A stretch of 64,000 nt of DNA from Amycolatopsis mongoliensis (GCF_030285665.1 NZ_CP127295.1:9424001-9488000), one strand, 5' to 3'; counted from the first letter of the stretch, positions 45,989 to 54,977 are shown. Program-made: numbers and translations. The notes: generated by a model from the sequence alone, not told the origin.

Positions 45989-46734
45989 GGTTTCTCCTTC
46001 AGGAAGCCGCGCACGGCCTGCTGCGCGCGCTCGGTCGCGAAAAGCGGGCCGCCGAGACGCCGCTCGGCGGCCAGCCCCGCGTCGACGCCTTCGGTCACGC
46101 TCGCCCGGACCGCGGCCTTGATGGCACGGGTGGCGGCGCCCGGTGCGGCCGCTATCGACGCCGCCAGCCCGGCCACCGTCTCGCGCAGCCGGCCCGCCGG
46201 AGCCACCTGGTCCACGAGCCCGTACGCCAGCGCCTGACCGGCGGTGATCCGCTCCGTGGACAGCAACAGCAGTTGCGCCCTGGCCGCGCCGACGAGGTGC
46301 GGCAGCCGGGCGGTGCCACCGCCACAGGGCACCAGCCCGAGCCCCGCCTCCGGGAAGCCCAGGTGCGCTTGTTCGTCGGCCACCCGGATGTCGCAGGTCA
46401 ACGCGAGTTCCAGGCCGCCGCCGAGGGTGTGGCCGTGCACGGCGGCGATGGTCGGCTGCGGAAGGTCGGCGAGCGCGGCGAACCAGCCGTGTTCGAGATC
46501 GGCGCGTTCGAAGCCGCCCGTCTCGTCCGAGGGGAACTCCCGGATGTCGGAACCGGCCGAGAAGGCCCGGTCCCCCTCCCCACGCACCACGACCACCCGG
46601 CAGGACTCCTCCCCCGCCAGCCGAAGGGCATGTGCCGCGAGCTCGGCGCGGACGGCGAGCGTGAGCAGGTTGAGCGGCGGGTGGTCCACCACCAGCTCGG
46701 CCACGCCGTTGTCCAGTCCGCAGTGGACGGTCAC
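45985..46734 (-). CDS. Enoyl-CoA hydratase/isomerase (crotonase family)
   Basis: The 249-residue crotonase has the oxyanion-hole segments [12 protein letters not shown] and [20 protein letters not shown], and [20 protein letters not shown], where the second catalytic acid (E or variant) normally lies. It adds water to, or isomerises, an enoyl-CoA. GTG 46734 overlaps the acyl-CoA dehydrogenase stop (GTGA), and its own stop overlaps the CoA-transferase start, so translation is coupled on both sides. The operon also encodes a MaoC hydratase, so one of the two may act on a different intermediate. Confidence 0.87.
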   Translation of the reverse strand: MTVHCGLDNGVAELVVDHPPLNLLTLAVRAELAAHALRLAGEESCRVVVVRGEGDRAFSAGSDIREFPSDETGGFERADLEHGWFAALADLPQPTIAAVHGHTLGGGLELALTCDIRVADEQAHLGFPEAGLGLVPCGGGTARLPHLVGAARAQLLLLSTERITAGQALAYGLVDQVAPAGRLRETVAGLAASIAAAPGAATRAIKAAVRASVTEGVDAGLAAERRLGGPLFATERAQQAVRGFLKEKP

Positions 46735-47918
46735 TTCCCGGCCTTCGGCAGCAGGTGCCGGGCGATGATCACCCGCTGGATCTGGTTGGTGCCCTCGTAG
46801 ATCTGGGTGAGCTTCGCGTCCCGGTAGATCCGCTCCACCACGGCGTCCTTGGTGTAGCCGTAACCGCCGTGGATCTGCACGGCGTTGGTCGCGACCCGGA
46901 CCGCGACGTCGGAGGCGAACAGTTTCGCCTGGGACGCCTGCAGAGCGAACGGCGCGCCCGCGTCCTTGAGCTGGGCCGCCCGGCGGACGAGCAGCCGCGC
47001 CGCGTCGATCTCGACGCAGGCGTCGGCGAGCATGAACTGCACCGCTTGGAAGTCGCCGATGCGCTGGGAGAACGCCTCCCGGTCCTGCGAATACCGCAGA
47101 GAGGCGTCGTGCGCTCCCGCGGCGAGGCCGAGGGCCAGCGAAGCGATCACGATGCGGCCGTTGTTGAACGAGCCCAGCGCGTTGCCCAGCCCGCGGCCGG
47201 GTTCCCCGAGCACGTGCTCGTCGGAGACGAGGGTGTCCTGCAGCGTGATCCCGGCGGTGGCCAGGCCGCGCATGCCCATCAGCTGTTCCTTGTGGTCGGC
47301 CAGGAAGCCCTTGGCCGGGTCGCCGTCGGGGCTCTTGGGCACGAGGAACGTGGTGAGTCCCTTGCTGCCCGCGGCCGGGTCGGTGCGGGCCAGCACGACG
47401 GCCAGCTCGCCCACCGCGCCGGCGGTCATGAACGCCTTGGTGCCGTTGAGCTTCCACCCCGACTCGGTGCGCTTCGCGGTGGTCTTGACGCTGGCGACGT
47501 CGGAGCCGGCGCCGGGCTCGGTGACCGCGATCAGGCAGATCAGCTCGCCGGCGGCGATCCGGGGCACGTAGGTGCGGATCTGCTCGGGTGTGCCGCGCTT
47601 GACGATCAGCTCCGACTGCAGCTTCGCGAGCAGGCAGGCGTTGGCGACCGTGCCGGAGACCCGGGCGAGCTCCTCCAGGGTGATCGACATGCTCAGCTCG
47701 TCGGCCCCGCTGCCGCCGTGCTCCTCGGGGACGTTGAGCCCGAGGAAGCCCAGTTCGCCCATCCGCCGGTACAGATCGTGCGGGAACTCGTCCTCGCGGT
47801 CGATCTCGAACGCCCGCGGCGCGACTTCGGATTCGGCGAACTTGCGCACGGTCTGCCGCAGCAGCTCGTGTTCCTCGCTCAGCTCGCCGAGGGGGATGGA
47901 CGTGGTGGTGGAAGTCAT
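46731..47918 (-). CDS. Acyl-CoA dehydrogenase, copy 2
   Basis: A 395-residue ACAD beginning [20 protein letters not shown]. It has [57 protein letters not shown] and the catalytic Glu in [16 protein letters not shown]. The dehydrogenation product would feed the hydratases encoded on either side (MaoC upstream by 3 nt, crotonase downstream with overlap). It is related to, but clearly distinct from, copy 1 at 37962, supporting a second, parallel oxidation set and not a recent duplication. Confidence 0.9.
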   Translation of the reverse strand: MTSTTTSIPLGELSEEHELLRQTVRKFAESEVAPRAFEIDREDEFPHDLYRRMGELGFLGLNVPEEHGGSGADELSMSITLEELARVSGTVANACLLAKLQSELIVKRGTPEQIRTYVPRIAAGELICLIAVTEPGAGSDVASVKTTAKRTESGWKLNGTKAFMTAGAVGELAVVLARTDPAAGSKGLTTFLVPKSPDGDPAKGFLADHKEQLMGMRGLATAGITLQDTLVSDEHVLGEPGRGLGNALGSFNNGRIVIASLALGLAAGAHDASLRYSQDREAFSQRIGDFQAVQFMLADACVEIDAARLLVRRAAQLKDAGAPFALQASQAKLFASDVAVRVATNAVQIHGGYGYTKDAVVERIYRDAKLTQIYEGTNQIQRVIIARHLLPKAGK

Positions 47919-47921
47919 GGT

Positions 47922-48386
47922 TCAGACCCTCCGCAGGATGTGGGTGGCGACCGCGACCACGTCGCCGTGCTGGTTCTTCGCGGTCACCTGGGACCTGATC
48001 TCACCGCGTTCGTCGTCGCGTTCGGCGACGGTGTAGGTCACCGTCACGGTGTCGCCGATGAACACGGGCTTGACGAACCGGACCCGGTCGTAGCCGTAGG
48101 ACACGGCGGGTTCGTTGCCCGCTTCCTCGATGAGTTTCGTCGAACAGGTCGACATGTAGGAAACGATGAGCACGCCGTGCGCGATCCGGTGCCCGTACCG
48201 GGTCTTGCTCATGTACTCCTCGTCCACGTGGTTCGGGCCGAGATCGCCGGAAACACCGGCGAAAAGGTAGATGTCGCTCTCGCTGACGGTCTTCGTGAAG
48301 GTGGTCGTGCGGCCGATCGCGAAGGCGCCTTCGGCGAGTTCGGACGAGATGGGAACCAGTTTGGTGGCGGTGGTGCCGTCAGTCAT
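47922..48386 (-). CDS. MaoC-like (R)-specific enoyl-CoA hydratase
   Basis: A 154-residue single hot-dog protein with the hydratase 2 motif FAGVSGDLGPNHVDEEYMS, in which Asp and His are catalytic, and SKTRYGHRIAHGVLIVSYMS. It hydrates trans-2-enoyl-CoA to (R)-3-hydroxyacyl-CoA or a related substrate. ATG 48386 overlaps the MFS gene stop by 8 nt. The presence of both this and a crotonase in the operon suggests hydration of opposite stereochemistry or two successive steps. Confidence 0.87.
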   Translation of the reverse strand: MTDGTTATKLVPISSELAEGAFAIGRTTTFTKTVSESDIYLFAGVSGDLGPNHVDEEYMSKTRYGHRIAHGVLIVSYMSTCSTKLIEEAGNEPAVSYGYDRVRFVKPVFIGDTVTVTYTVAERDDERGEIRSQVTAKNQHGDVVAVATHILRRV

Positions 48387-49695
48387 GGTGAGCCTCCGTT
48401 TTCGTTGCGGTGGAAGGGACTCCTGCCAGGTCGCCGCGCTTGACGTGCCCGCGCCACAGCGGCGCCAGTGCCAGTGCGGTGACCACGAGGAAGCCGGCCA
48501 GCAGGAAGAAGCCGAGGTTGTAGGAGCCGGAGCTGTCCACCAGCGCGCCGACCAGTGCCGGGCCGAAGGCCGAGGCGATGTAGGAGACGCCGTTGGCGAT
48601 GCCGGTGCCCAGGCCGGTGGTGCCGCGCGGGGTGAGCTCCTGGATGACCGACCACATCGGCGCCAGGGTGAAGCCGAGGAAGCCGACCGCCGCGGAGATG
48701 AACACCACCGACATGCCGACCGTCCCGGTGGCCACGCCGAGGTAGGACAGCAGCGCGCCGAGGACGTAGCCGCCGGACCACAGCAGCACCCGGCCGCGGG
48801 GCATCCGGTCGCCGATCATCCCGCCGACCAGGTTCAGCACGGCGGCGGTCAGCCAGGGAATCACGGCGAAGGTGCCGGACGAGGTGAAGCCCAGGTGGCG
48901 TTCGTGCTCCAGGTAGGACGGCACGAACGTGCTGATGCCCCAGAACCCGAGACCGTATCCCATGTAGGAGAACACACAGATCCAGTACCGGTAGTTCGAG
49001 ACCAGCCTGCGCAGGCTGGTCCTGATCGGCTCGGGGTCGGCCGGTTTCGCCTGACCGTCCCGGATGTGGCGCAGTTCCGCCGGGGACACCCCGGCCATCT
49101 CCTCCGGGCGGTTGGCGGTCCAGCGCAACATCATCGGCAGGGCGACGAGCAGGCCGACCGCCGCCAGCACGAAGAAGCTCTCCCGCCACCCGAACACGTT
49201 GACGATCCACACGATGATCGGGAAGGAGACGGCGGGCGCCAGGAACAGGCCGCCGAGCCAAGCCGAGTTCGCCCGGGCGCGTTCCCGGTCCGGGAACCAT
49301 TCGGCGACGATCATGTTGCAGGACGGGGTCATGATGGACTCGCCGAGCCCGAGCACGATGCGCAGGACGAGCATCACGACGAAGTTCGAGACCAAGCCCA
49401 TCGCGCACATCAGGACGGTCCAGGCGATGATCGACCAGATCACCCCGCGCCGGCCGCCGATCTTGTCGCCGAGCGGTCCGGTGAAGAAGTTGCACAGGCC
49501 GTAGGGGAACAGGAACCCGGTGATCAGCAGGCCCTGGGCGAACTTGTTGCCGGTGATGCCGAGGCTGTCGGTGAACTCCCGGTTCGCGATGAGGACCGAC
49601 ACGTTGGTCCGGTCGAAGTAGGCGACGAAGAACGCGAAGGAGATCGCGATGGCCACCCGGTACCGGCGGTTGGACATGGCTGTCTGCAGGGACAT
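48379..49695 (-). CDS. MFS transporter, anion:cation symporter (ACS) family
   Basis: The 438-residue protein with 12 membrane segments carries AYFDRTNVSVLIANREF at the end of helix 1 and GLGESIMTPSCNMIVAEWFP in helix 4, both typical of the ACS family that includes hexuronate, glucarate and galactonate importers (ExuT/GudP type). ATG 49695 (MSLQTAMSNRRYRVAI) follows AAGGAG; the longer GTG 49716 would include the SD itself. It is a good candidate for sugar-acid or uronide uptake, matching the DapA and semialdehyde dehydrogenase genes of the same operon. Confidence 0.87.
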   Translation of the reverse strand: MSLQTAMSNRRYRVAIAISFAFFVAYFDRTNVSVLIANREFTDSLGITGNKFAQGLLITGFLFPYGLCNFFTGPLGDKIGGRRGVIWSIIAWTVLMCAMGLVSNFVVMLVLRIVLGLGESIMTPSCNMIVAEWFPDRERARANSAWLGGLFLAPAVSFPIIVWIVNVFGWRESFFVLAAVGLLVALPMMLRWTANRPEEMAGVSPAELRHIRDGQAKPADPEPIRTSLRRLVSNYRYWICVFSYMGYGLGFWGISTFVPSYLEHERHLGFTSSGTFAVIPWLTAAVLNLVGGMIGDRMPRGRVLLWSGGYVLGALLSYLGVATGTVGMSVVFISAAVGFLGFTLAPMWSVIQELTPRGTTGLGTGIANGVSYIASAFGPALVGALVDSSGSYNLGFFLLAGFLVVTALALAPLWRGHVKRGDLAGVPSTATKTEAHHD

Positions 49696-49779
49696 GAGGG
49701 CGTGCTCCTTCCACACTGAAGGGCAGTGTCGGTGTGGATCGTGGGGTCGGAGGTGACAGAACGGTCCGGAAAGGACCGG

Positions 49780-50787
49780 TCAGCGGCGGGCGGTGCTGTG
49801 CCGCCGCAGGAGTTCGTGCGGGAACGTGATGCGCTGGCCGGCCGGGAGCGGGACCGAGCCCAGGATCATCTCCGCGGCGTTGCGGCCGAATTCGTACTGG
49901 GAGAAGCTGACGCTGGTCAGCGCCGGGTGCACCATCCGGGCCACCGGGATGTCGTCGCAGCCGATGACGGCGACGTCGTCCGGCACCCGGACGCCGGCCG
50001 ACGCCAGTGCGTGCATCGCGCCGATGGCGGCGTAGTCGTTGAACGCGATGACGCCGTCGAACGAGCCGGCGGCGAGCGCCTTGGCGGTGAGCTCTTCGCC
50101 CGCCGACTCGGTGAAATCGCCGTAGACGACGAGATCCGGGTCGGTGTCGAGGCCCAGTTCCGCGACCGCCTGCCGGTAGCCCGCGAGCCGCCGCTGGGTG
50201 ACCAGCCAGTTGGGCTGCCCGGCGAGGCACAGGATGCGGCGGCACGAGATCTCCGCCAGGTGGTGCACGGCGTCGGAGATGGCGGCGGAGTCGTCCACGG
50301 TGATCGACGGGAAGGGCAGCTGGTGCGGCCCGATCGTGACCACCCTGGTCGAGCTCCAGTCGAAGCCGTCGAGGTGGGTGTCGTCGTCGATCCCGCCGCC
50401 GGCGAACACGATGCCGTCGACCCGCTTGTCCAGCAGCAGGTTCACGCAGGCTTCCTCGCGGGCGGGCACGCGATCGGTGTTGGTCAGGATGACCACGCAG
50501 CCCGCGGCCTGCGCGACGTCCTCGACGCCGCGGGCCACCTGGTGGAAGTAGGCGTCGGAGATGTCCGGCACGATCAGGCCGATGCTTTGCGTCGTCCCCT
50601 TGCGCAGGGCCCGCGCCAGGGAGTTCGGCCGGTAGCGAAGCTGGCGCGCGGCGGCGAACACCCGGTCCTGCGTCTCCTGCGGGATCGCCGAGGCCTGGCC
50701 GCTGAGCACCCGGGAAACCGTGGTCACCGAGACCCCGGCCAGTTCGGCGACCGCCTTGGCGGTGCCCGGTCGAGCGGCTCCGGTCAT
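49780..50787 (-). CDS. LacI-family transcriptional regulator of the right half-island
   Basis: A 335-residue regulator with helix-turn-helix AKAVAELAGVSVTTVSRVLS, hinge region RYRPNSLARALRKGTTQSIG and a sugar-binding sensor (LIVPDISDAYFHQVARGVED, VIGCDDIPVARMVHPALTSV). ATG 50787 overlaps the DapA-family stop by 4 nt, so it is expressed within the operon it probably controls. A 24-bp near palindrome with a central CG at 51719-51742, at the start of that operon, is the obvious operator. Ligand is probably a sugar acid or oligomer. Confidence 0.9.
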   Translation of the reverse strand: MTGAARPGTAKAVAELAGVSVTTVSRVLSGQASAIPQETQDRVFAAARQLRYRPNSLARALRKGTTQSIGLIVPDISDAYFHQVARGVEDVAQAAGCVVILTNTDRVPAREEACVNLLLDKRVDGIVFAGGGIDDDTHLDGFDWSSTRVVTIGPHQLPFPSITVDDSAAISDAVHHLAEISCRRILCLAGQPNWLVTQRRLAGYRQAVAELGLDTDPDLVVYGDFTESAGEELTAKALAAGSFDGVIAFNDYAAIGAMHALASAGVRVPDDVAVIGCDDIPVARMVHPALTSVSFSQYEFGRNAAEMILGSVPLPAGQRITFPHELLRRHSTARR

Positions 50788-51707
50788 CGTGCGCCCGTCG
50801 GCAGCAGCCCGGCCTCGGCGAGCGCCTGCCGCAGTTGCCCGCGTTCGGCCTCGCTCACCCGTTCCAGCGGCGGACGCACCGCGGGGGTGAGCTCGTGCCC
50901 GAGCATGATCAGGTGCTCCTTCATCCTGGCGTACATGTTCGCCATCGGCGCCCGGTAGACCACCCTGGTGAGCGCCTGGATGCGGGCGTACTGCCGCTCG
51001 GCCTCGGCGAGGTCGTGCGCCCGGACCGCGGCCAGCAGGCGTACCTGCAGGTCGGCGATCACGCTACCGTGCCCGGACAGGATACCGTCCGCGCCCGAGG
51101 CCAGCGCCGGTAGCAGGTTCGTGCTGAAGCTGGTGAGCAGCGAGACCGGATGGTCCAGCCCGTGCAGCACGCGGCGGGTCTCCTCGTGCTTGCGAAGGTC
51201 GAGGCTCCACTCCTTCACCGCGACGACCTGCTCGAGCGAGCAGATGCGCGCCAGGGTGTCCAGGCCGTAGTGCATCCCCGTGAACTCGGGGTAGGAGAAC
51301 AGCACGAGCGGCAGGCCGGTCGCGCCGGCGAGCTCGGCCACGTGCCGATAGGCCATTTCCTGGCTGCCACCCAGCGCCAGTGCCGGCAGCGGGAAGACGA
51401 GCAGCGCGTCGGCGCCCTCGTCTTTCGCGTCCCGGGCGTACTCGACCGCCTGGATGTGATTGTCCGCGTGGACACCGGAAATCAGCGGCACTTTCCCGTT
51501 GATTGTCTCCGCGGCGAGCGCGACGGCTTTCCGCCGTTCCGCCCGGTCCAGACTGCTCACTTCGGCGGCGTGCCCGTTGCAGGTGATGGCCACGACGCCG
51601 GCGACGCCGGACAGGTGCCGCACGTGTCTGCGGTAGGCCTCGACGTCGATCGAGAGGTCGTCGTCGAGGGGGAGGATGTTGGCCGGAATTACTCCGTTGA
51701 GGTCCAC
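50784..51707 (-). CDS. DapA-family lyase/dehydratase (2-keto-3-deoxy-acid type)
   Basis: A 307-residue TIM-barrel of the dihydrodipicolinate synthase superfamily: VIPANILPLDDDLSIDVEAY, GVAGVVAITCNGHAAEVSSL, FSYPEFTGMHYG (the active-site Tyr) and VVAVKEWSLD with the Schiff-base Lys. Members include keto-deoxy-glucarate and keto-deoxy-arabonate dehydratases and 2-keto-3-deoxy aldolases. Linkage with semialdehyde dehydrogenase genes favours a dehydratase giving alpha-ketoglutarate semialdehyde. GTG 51707 with GGAGAG upstream is chosen; the TTG at 51734 would sit inside the operator. It opens the nine-gene unit running down to 42385. Confidence 0.8.
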   Translation of the reverse strand: MDLNGVIPANILPLDDDLSIDVEAYRRHVRHLSGVAGVVAITCNGHAAEVSSLDRAERRKAVALAAETINGKVPLISGVHADNHIQAVEYARDAKDEGADALLVFPLPALALGGSQEMAYRHVAELAGATGLPLVLFSYPEFTGMHYGLDTLARICSLEQVVAVKEWSLDLRKHEETRRVLHGLDHPVSLLTSFSTNLLPALASGADGILSGHGSVIADLQVRLLAAVRAHDLAEAERQYARIQALTRVVYRAPMANMYARMKEHLIMLGHELTPAVRPPLERVSEAERGQLRQALAEAGLLPTGAR

Positions 51708-51718
51708 TGACTCTCTCC

Positions 51719-51742
51719 GCAATCGGTTGCGCAATGGATTGC
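51719..51742. promoter_or_regulatory. 24-bp near-palindrome, probable LacI-family operator
   Basis: Left arm GCAATCGGTTGC and right arm GCAATGGATTGC are inverse complements at 10 of 12 positions, with a central CG (TTGCGCAA core). It lies 12 nt before the DapA-family start, ideal for repression by the operon's own LacI protein. Confidence 0.75.
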
Positions 51743-51815
51743 GTGGACCATACCCTGACGAACACCGAAGTTGTCAAGAGGCAGTTCGACCTTCGCTCCG
51801 CGGCCGCCGAGCGGG

Positions 51816-51844
51816 TTGACTCGGCCGGAGCGGTTGCCTAGCCT
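51816..51844 (+). promoter_or_regulatory. Promoter of the GH88 gene
   Basis: TTGACT (51816-51821), a 17-nt spacer and TAGCCT (51839-51844) form a good housekeeping-type promoter. The IclR-type site at 51868 lies at about +17 of the expected start, where a repressor would block transcription. Confidence 0.6.
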
Positions 51845-51867
51845 TTGATCATCACGACCGAATTGCG

Positions 51868-51882
51868 TTCAGCATTGCTGAA
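51868..51882. promoter_or_regulatory. IclR-type site 1 (TTCAG-N5-CTGAA)
   Basis: TTCAGCATTGCTGAA is a palindrome with 5-bp outer arms, extended to 8 by flanking bases. The same pattern recurs at 54041 and 54936, before the FAH-family and iclR genes. Confidence 0.75.
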
Positions 51883-51961
51883 CGACTCTGAGCGCGGTCG
51901 TCCTTTTCCCGGAAAGCGAGATCCGTCGCATCGCCGACCTCGCTTCGGCCACAGGAGAGTC

Positions 51962-53140
51962 ATGGACAGTCACATCACCGGCGAATTCCTGCCGACCACG
52001 GAAGAAATCGAAGAAATGGGCAGGCGGGTGACCGGCGCGGTGCTCGGTGGCGGCGCCGACCGCGCCGCGCACTACGCCGAGCACGGCCGCTGGGTCTACC
52101 GCCCCATCGACGAGGCCAGCCGGTGGGTCGGCACGGACTACGACCACGGCAACTGGACGACCGGGTTCTGGGCGGGGGCGATGCTGCACCTCGCCCAGCT
52201 CGGCTGCGCCGACGACGGCCTCGTCGAGCGGGCCCGGACGCTGTCGGCCAAGCTGGACTGCCGGGTGGACGATCACGGCACGCACGACATCGGGTTCATC
52301 TTCTGGCCGAGCGCGGCGCTGGTCGCCCGGCTGTTCGGCGACCCGGCCGCGGCGTCCTCGGCGCTGCGCGCCGCCGAGGTCCTGGCGGAACGGCGGGTAC
52401 CCGGTTCGGGCCACCTGCAGGCGTTCGGCGCGATCGGCGAAGACCGGTCCCGGCCCACCAGCACGATCGACACGATGATGAACCTGCCGCTGCTGTGGTG
52501 GGCGCACCACCACACCGGGGCACCGGAATGGGCCGAAACCGCTCGCGCGCACGCCGACCGGACGGCACGGAGCCTGCTGCGCCCGGACGGCTCCACCTAC
52601 CACCTGGCGCGGATCGGCGACGACGGCGAAGCGTTCTGGCAGGGCACGTTCCAGGGCGCGGCCGACGACTCCTGCTGGGCCCGCGGTCAGGCGTGGGGAA
52701 TCGCCGGTTACCTCACCATGGCCTGCGAAACCGGTTCGGCGGAGTACGGCCGGATCGCCGCTCGGCTGCTCGACTACTACTGCGGGAGCCACGACATCGA
52801 CGCGCTGACCCCGTACGACCTGGTGGTCGACACCGGCATCCAGGACTCGTCGGCCGCCGCTATCGTCTGCTACGGCCTCGCGCTCACCTTGCGGAAGGAC
52901 CCGGACCTGGCTCGTCTGGTTGGGGCAGAAGACCGGCTGACCCGGATCTTGCGCGTGCTACGGCGCGACGCGCTCTTCCAGGACGAGGTCGGCGTGCTCG
53001 CCCACGCCTGCTATTCGGCGCCCCACCGGCTCGGGATGGACGGGCCCCTGCCCTACGGCGACTACTACTACCTCGCCGCGCTGGCGCTGGCGCGCGGGGT
53101 CGCCGACCTCGTCCCGGGGCGAGCGATCAATCCCGGCTGA
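51962..53140 (+). CDS. GH88 unsaturated glucuronyl hydrolase, copy 2
   Basis: The 392-residue product is a clear GH88 member: GNWTTGFWAGAMLHLAQLG, THDIGFIFWPSAA, STIDTMMNLPLLWWAHHHTG with the catalytic Asp, DDSCWARGQAWGIAGYL and a GDYYYLAALALARG end. It hydrates the unsaturated uronic acid left by polysaccharide lyases, releasing a keto-deoxy product. No signal peptide is seen. ATG 51962 follows AGGAGAG. It is monocistronic, divergent from the DapA operon and convergent with the FAH-family gene (stop codons 10 nt or less apart), and has its own promoter with an IclR-type site. Confidence 0.87.
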   Translation: MDSHITGEFLPTTEEIEEMGRRVTGAVLGGGADRAAHYAEHGRWVYRPIDEASRWVGTDYDHGNWTTGFWAGAMLHLAQLGCADDGLVERARTLSAKLDCRVDDHGTHDIGFIFWPSAALVARLFGDPAAASSALRAAEVLAERRVPGSGHLQAFGAIGEDRSRPTSTIDTMMNLPLLWWAHHHTGAPEWAETARAHADRTARSLLRPDGSTYHLARIGDDGEAFWQGTFQGAADDSCWARGQAWGIAGYLTMACETGSAEYGRIAARLLDYYCGSHDIDALTPYDLVVDTGIQDSSAAAIVCYGLALTLRKDPDLARLVGAEDRLTRILRVLRRDALFQDEVGVLAHACYSAPHRLGMDGPLPYGDYYYLAALALARGVADLVPGRAINPG

Positions 53141-54008
53141 GCTTGCCCGCGCCTCGCACCACCGGGGTGCGCAGCGTGCCCACTTCGCCGATCTCGATCT
53201 CGACCACGTCCGCTTCGGACAGGCCGAGATCGAGCTCGGGCACGATCGAGGTGCCGGTGGAGAGCACCACCCCGTCCGGGTAGGTGTTGTCCCGCAAGAG
53301 GTACTCGACCAGCTCGGCCGGCTTGCGGTTCATCTCGGCGGTGTTGGCGCGCCCGCTGAACACCTCTCGCCCGTCGCGCAGGATCCGCATGCTCAGGTCC
53401 AGCTTCAGCGGGTCGTCGATCTCCCAGGCCGGCCGCACCCCGGCCGACACCGCGCAGGAGCCCTGGTAGATCTTCGCCTGCGGCAGGTACAGCGGGTTCT
53501 CGCCCTCGATGCTGCGCGAGCTGACGTCGTCGACCACCAGGTAGCCCGCGATTTCGCCACGGCTCGTCAGCAGCAGGCCGAGTTCGGGCTCCGGCACGTT
53601 GTTGGGCGAGTCGGCCCGGATGACGATCGGCTGGCCTTCGGTGACCACCCGCCAGGCCGCGGACTTGAAGAACAGCTCGGGCCGCGGGGCGTGGTAGACG
53701 CGGGCATAGATGTCCTCGTCGGCGCTTTCCTCGCGGCGGGCCTCCTCCGACCGGCGGTAGGTCACGCCGGCCGCCCACACTTCCATTCGCCCGTCGAGGG
53801 GCGGCAGCAGCCGCGCACCGGACGCGGGCACGGCCGGTGCGCCCGCGGCCGCGGTGACCAGCTCCCGGATTTCCGCCAGCGGCCGGCCGAGCAGCTCGCT
53901 CATGCTGCCCACGGGAAGGGCTCGCAGGTGCTCACCTTCGTCGTCCAGCACCCCGACGCGGATGTCCGCCGGCCGCTCGGGCTCGGCGAATCGAACAAGA
54001 TGGGTCAC
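53127..54008 (-). CDS. FAH-family protein, 2-keto-3-deoxy-arabinonate dehydratase-like
   Basis: A protein of 293 residues with fumarylacetoacetate-hydrolase-fold motifs: GVTYRRSEEARREE, YHAPRPELFFKSAAWRVV, VPEPELGLLL (metal ligands) and VDDVSSRSIEGENPLYLPQA. This pattern is that of FAH-type 2-keto-3-deoxy-D-arabinonate or -xylonate dehydratases, which make alpha-ketoglutarate semialdehyde. GTG 54008 follows AAGGGG; an ATG at 54032 lacks an SD. It overlaps the 3' end of the convergent GH88 gene by 14 nt. An IclR-type site lies 33 nt upstream. Function is inferred from family and neighbours. Confidence 0.8.
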   Translation of the reverse strand: MTHLVRFAEPERPADIRVGVLDDEGEHLRALPVGSMSELLGRPLAEIRELVTAAAGAPAVPASGARLLPPLDGRMEVWAAGVTYRRSEEARREESADEDIYARVYHAPRPELFFKSAAWRVVTEGQPIVIRADSPNNVPEPELGLLLTSRGEIAGYLVVDDVSSRSIEGENPLYLPQAKIYQGSCAVSAGVRPAWEIDDPLKLDLSMRILRDGREVFSGRANTAEMNRKPAELVEYLLRDNTYPDGVVLSTGTSIVPELDLGLSEADVVEIEIGEVGTLRTPVVRGAGKLSRD

Positions 54009-54040
54009 GCTTTTCCCCTTATGCTTCAGCATCTTCGGAG

Positions 54041-54055
54041 TTCAGCGATACTGAA
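54041..54055. promoter_or_regulatory. IclR-type site 2
   Basis: TTCAGCGATACTGAA upstream of the FAH-family gene. Further TTCAG half-sites follow at 54024 and 54061, suggesting cooperative binding. Confidence 0.75.
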
Positions 54056-54117
54056 TGCTGTTCAGTATCAGTCAGACACTACGGGCCCGTGAGCACCCCG
54101 TCAACGCAGGAAGCGGG

Positions 54118-54906
54118 TCAGCGGGGCCGGGCGCCCACCGGGCGGGAGGGGAACTGGAGCGGCGGCACGAGGTACTGCGCCGCGAGAGCATGCAGCCGCT
54201 CCACGTAGCCCGCGAGAGTCTCGGGACCGGTTTCCGCGGCGAGCGTGGAGATCGAGATCGCGCAGCACGGGATTCCGTTGAGCAGCACCGGAACCGCGAC
54301 ACAGGCGATCCCGGGCTCGTTCTCCTCGAGGTCCAGCGCGTAGCCGCGAGCCCGCGCCTGCTCCAGCGCGTCCTGCAGGTGGGCCCAGCCGAGGCCGGGC
54401 AGCGGACCCGCCTTCGTGCCCCCCAGCTGGGCTCGCAACGCCCCGCTGTCCCAGTCGTGGCAGGCGAGCACCGCGCGGCCGAGCGCGGTGCTCGCCGCCG
54501 GGTTGCGGCCGCCGATCTTCGAGCCCACCGTCACCGACCGGTCGGCGTCGACCTTCTCCAGGTAGATGATGTCCGCGCCGTCCAGGATGCCGACGTGGCA
54601 CACCTGCCGGATCTCCTCGGAGAGCCGCCTGATCAAGGGCAGCAGGCTGGTGCGGAAGCTCAGCTTCTCCTCGTAGGACGCGGCGACCCGCAACGTTTCG
54701 CCACCGAGCCGGTACCGGCCGCTTTCCCGGTCCTGCGCGACGAAACCGCGGTGCCGCAATGCGGACAGGGTGAGGTGGGCCCCGCTCTTGGGACTGCCGA
54801 GTGCCTGCGCGATGTCCACAAGGGACAAGCCGTCCGGCCCCTTCTCGCCCAGCAGCTGCAGTACGGCGAGCGCCTTGTCCACGCTGCGCACCGGTGATTC
54901 CGCCAC
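54118..54906 (-). CDS. IclR-family transcriptional regulator
   Basis: The 262-residue regulator has the IclR winged helix (VRSVDKALAVLQLLGEKGPD, SPKSGAHLTLSALRHRGFVA) and effector domain (VGSKIGGRNPAASTALGRAV, EENEPGIACVAVPVLLNGIP). GTG 54906 is chosen because AGGAGG is 7 nt upstream; an ATG at 54936 would overlap the operator. Its promoter carries site 3 of the TTCAG-N5-CTGAA pattern, also before the FAH-family and GH88 genes, so it probably regulates itself and both. A keto-deoxy acid is a plausible effector. Confidence 0.88.
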   Translation of the reverse strand: MAESPVRSVDKALAVLQLLGEKGPDGLSLVDIAQALGSPKSGAHLTLSALRHRGFVAQDRESGRYRLGGETLRVAASYEEKLSFRTSLLPLIRRLSEEIRQVCHVGILDGADIIYLEKVDADRSVTVGSKIGGRNPAASTALGRAVLACHDWDSGALRAQLGGTKAGPLPGLGWAHLQDALEQARARGYALDLEENEPGIACVAVPVLLNGIPCCAISISTLAAETGPETLAGYVERLHALAAQYLVPPLQFPSRPVGARPR

Positions 54907-54935
54907 GTCCGGTCCTCCTGTCCCACTGAATGACA

Positions 54936-54950
54936 TTCAGCATAGCTGGA
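54936..54950. promoter_or_regulatory. IclR-type site 3 (autoregulation)
   Basis: TTCAGCATAGCTGGA, one mismatch from the consensus, 30 nt before the iclR start. Confidence 0.65.
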
Positions 54951-54977
54951 CGTGGTCGCCCCGGTCAGCCCTCGGAC

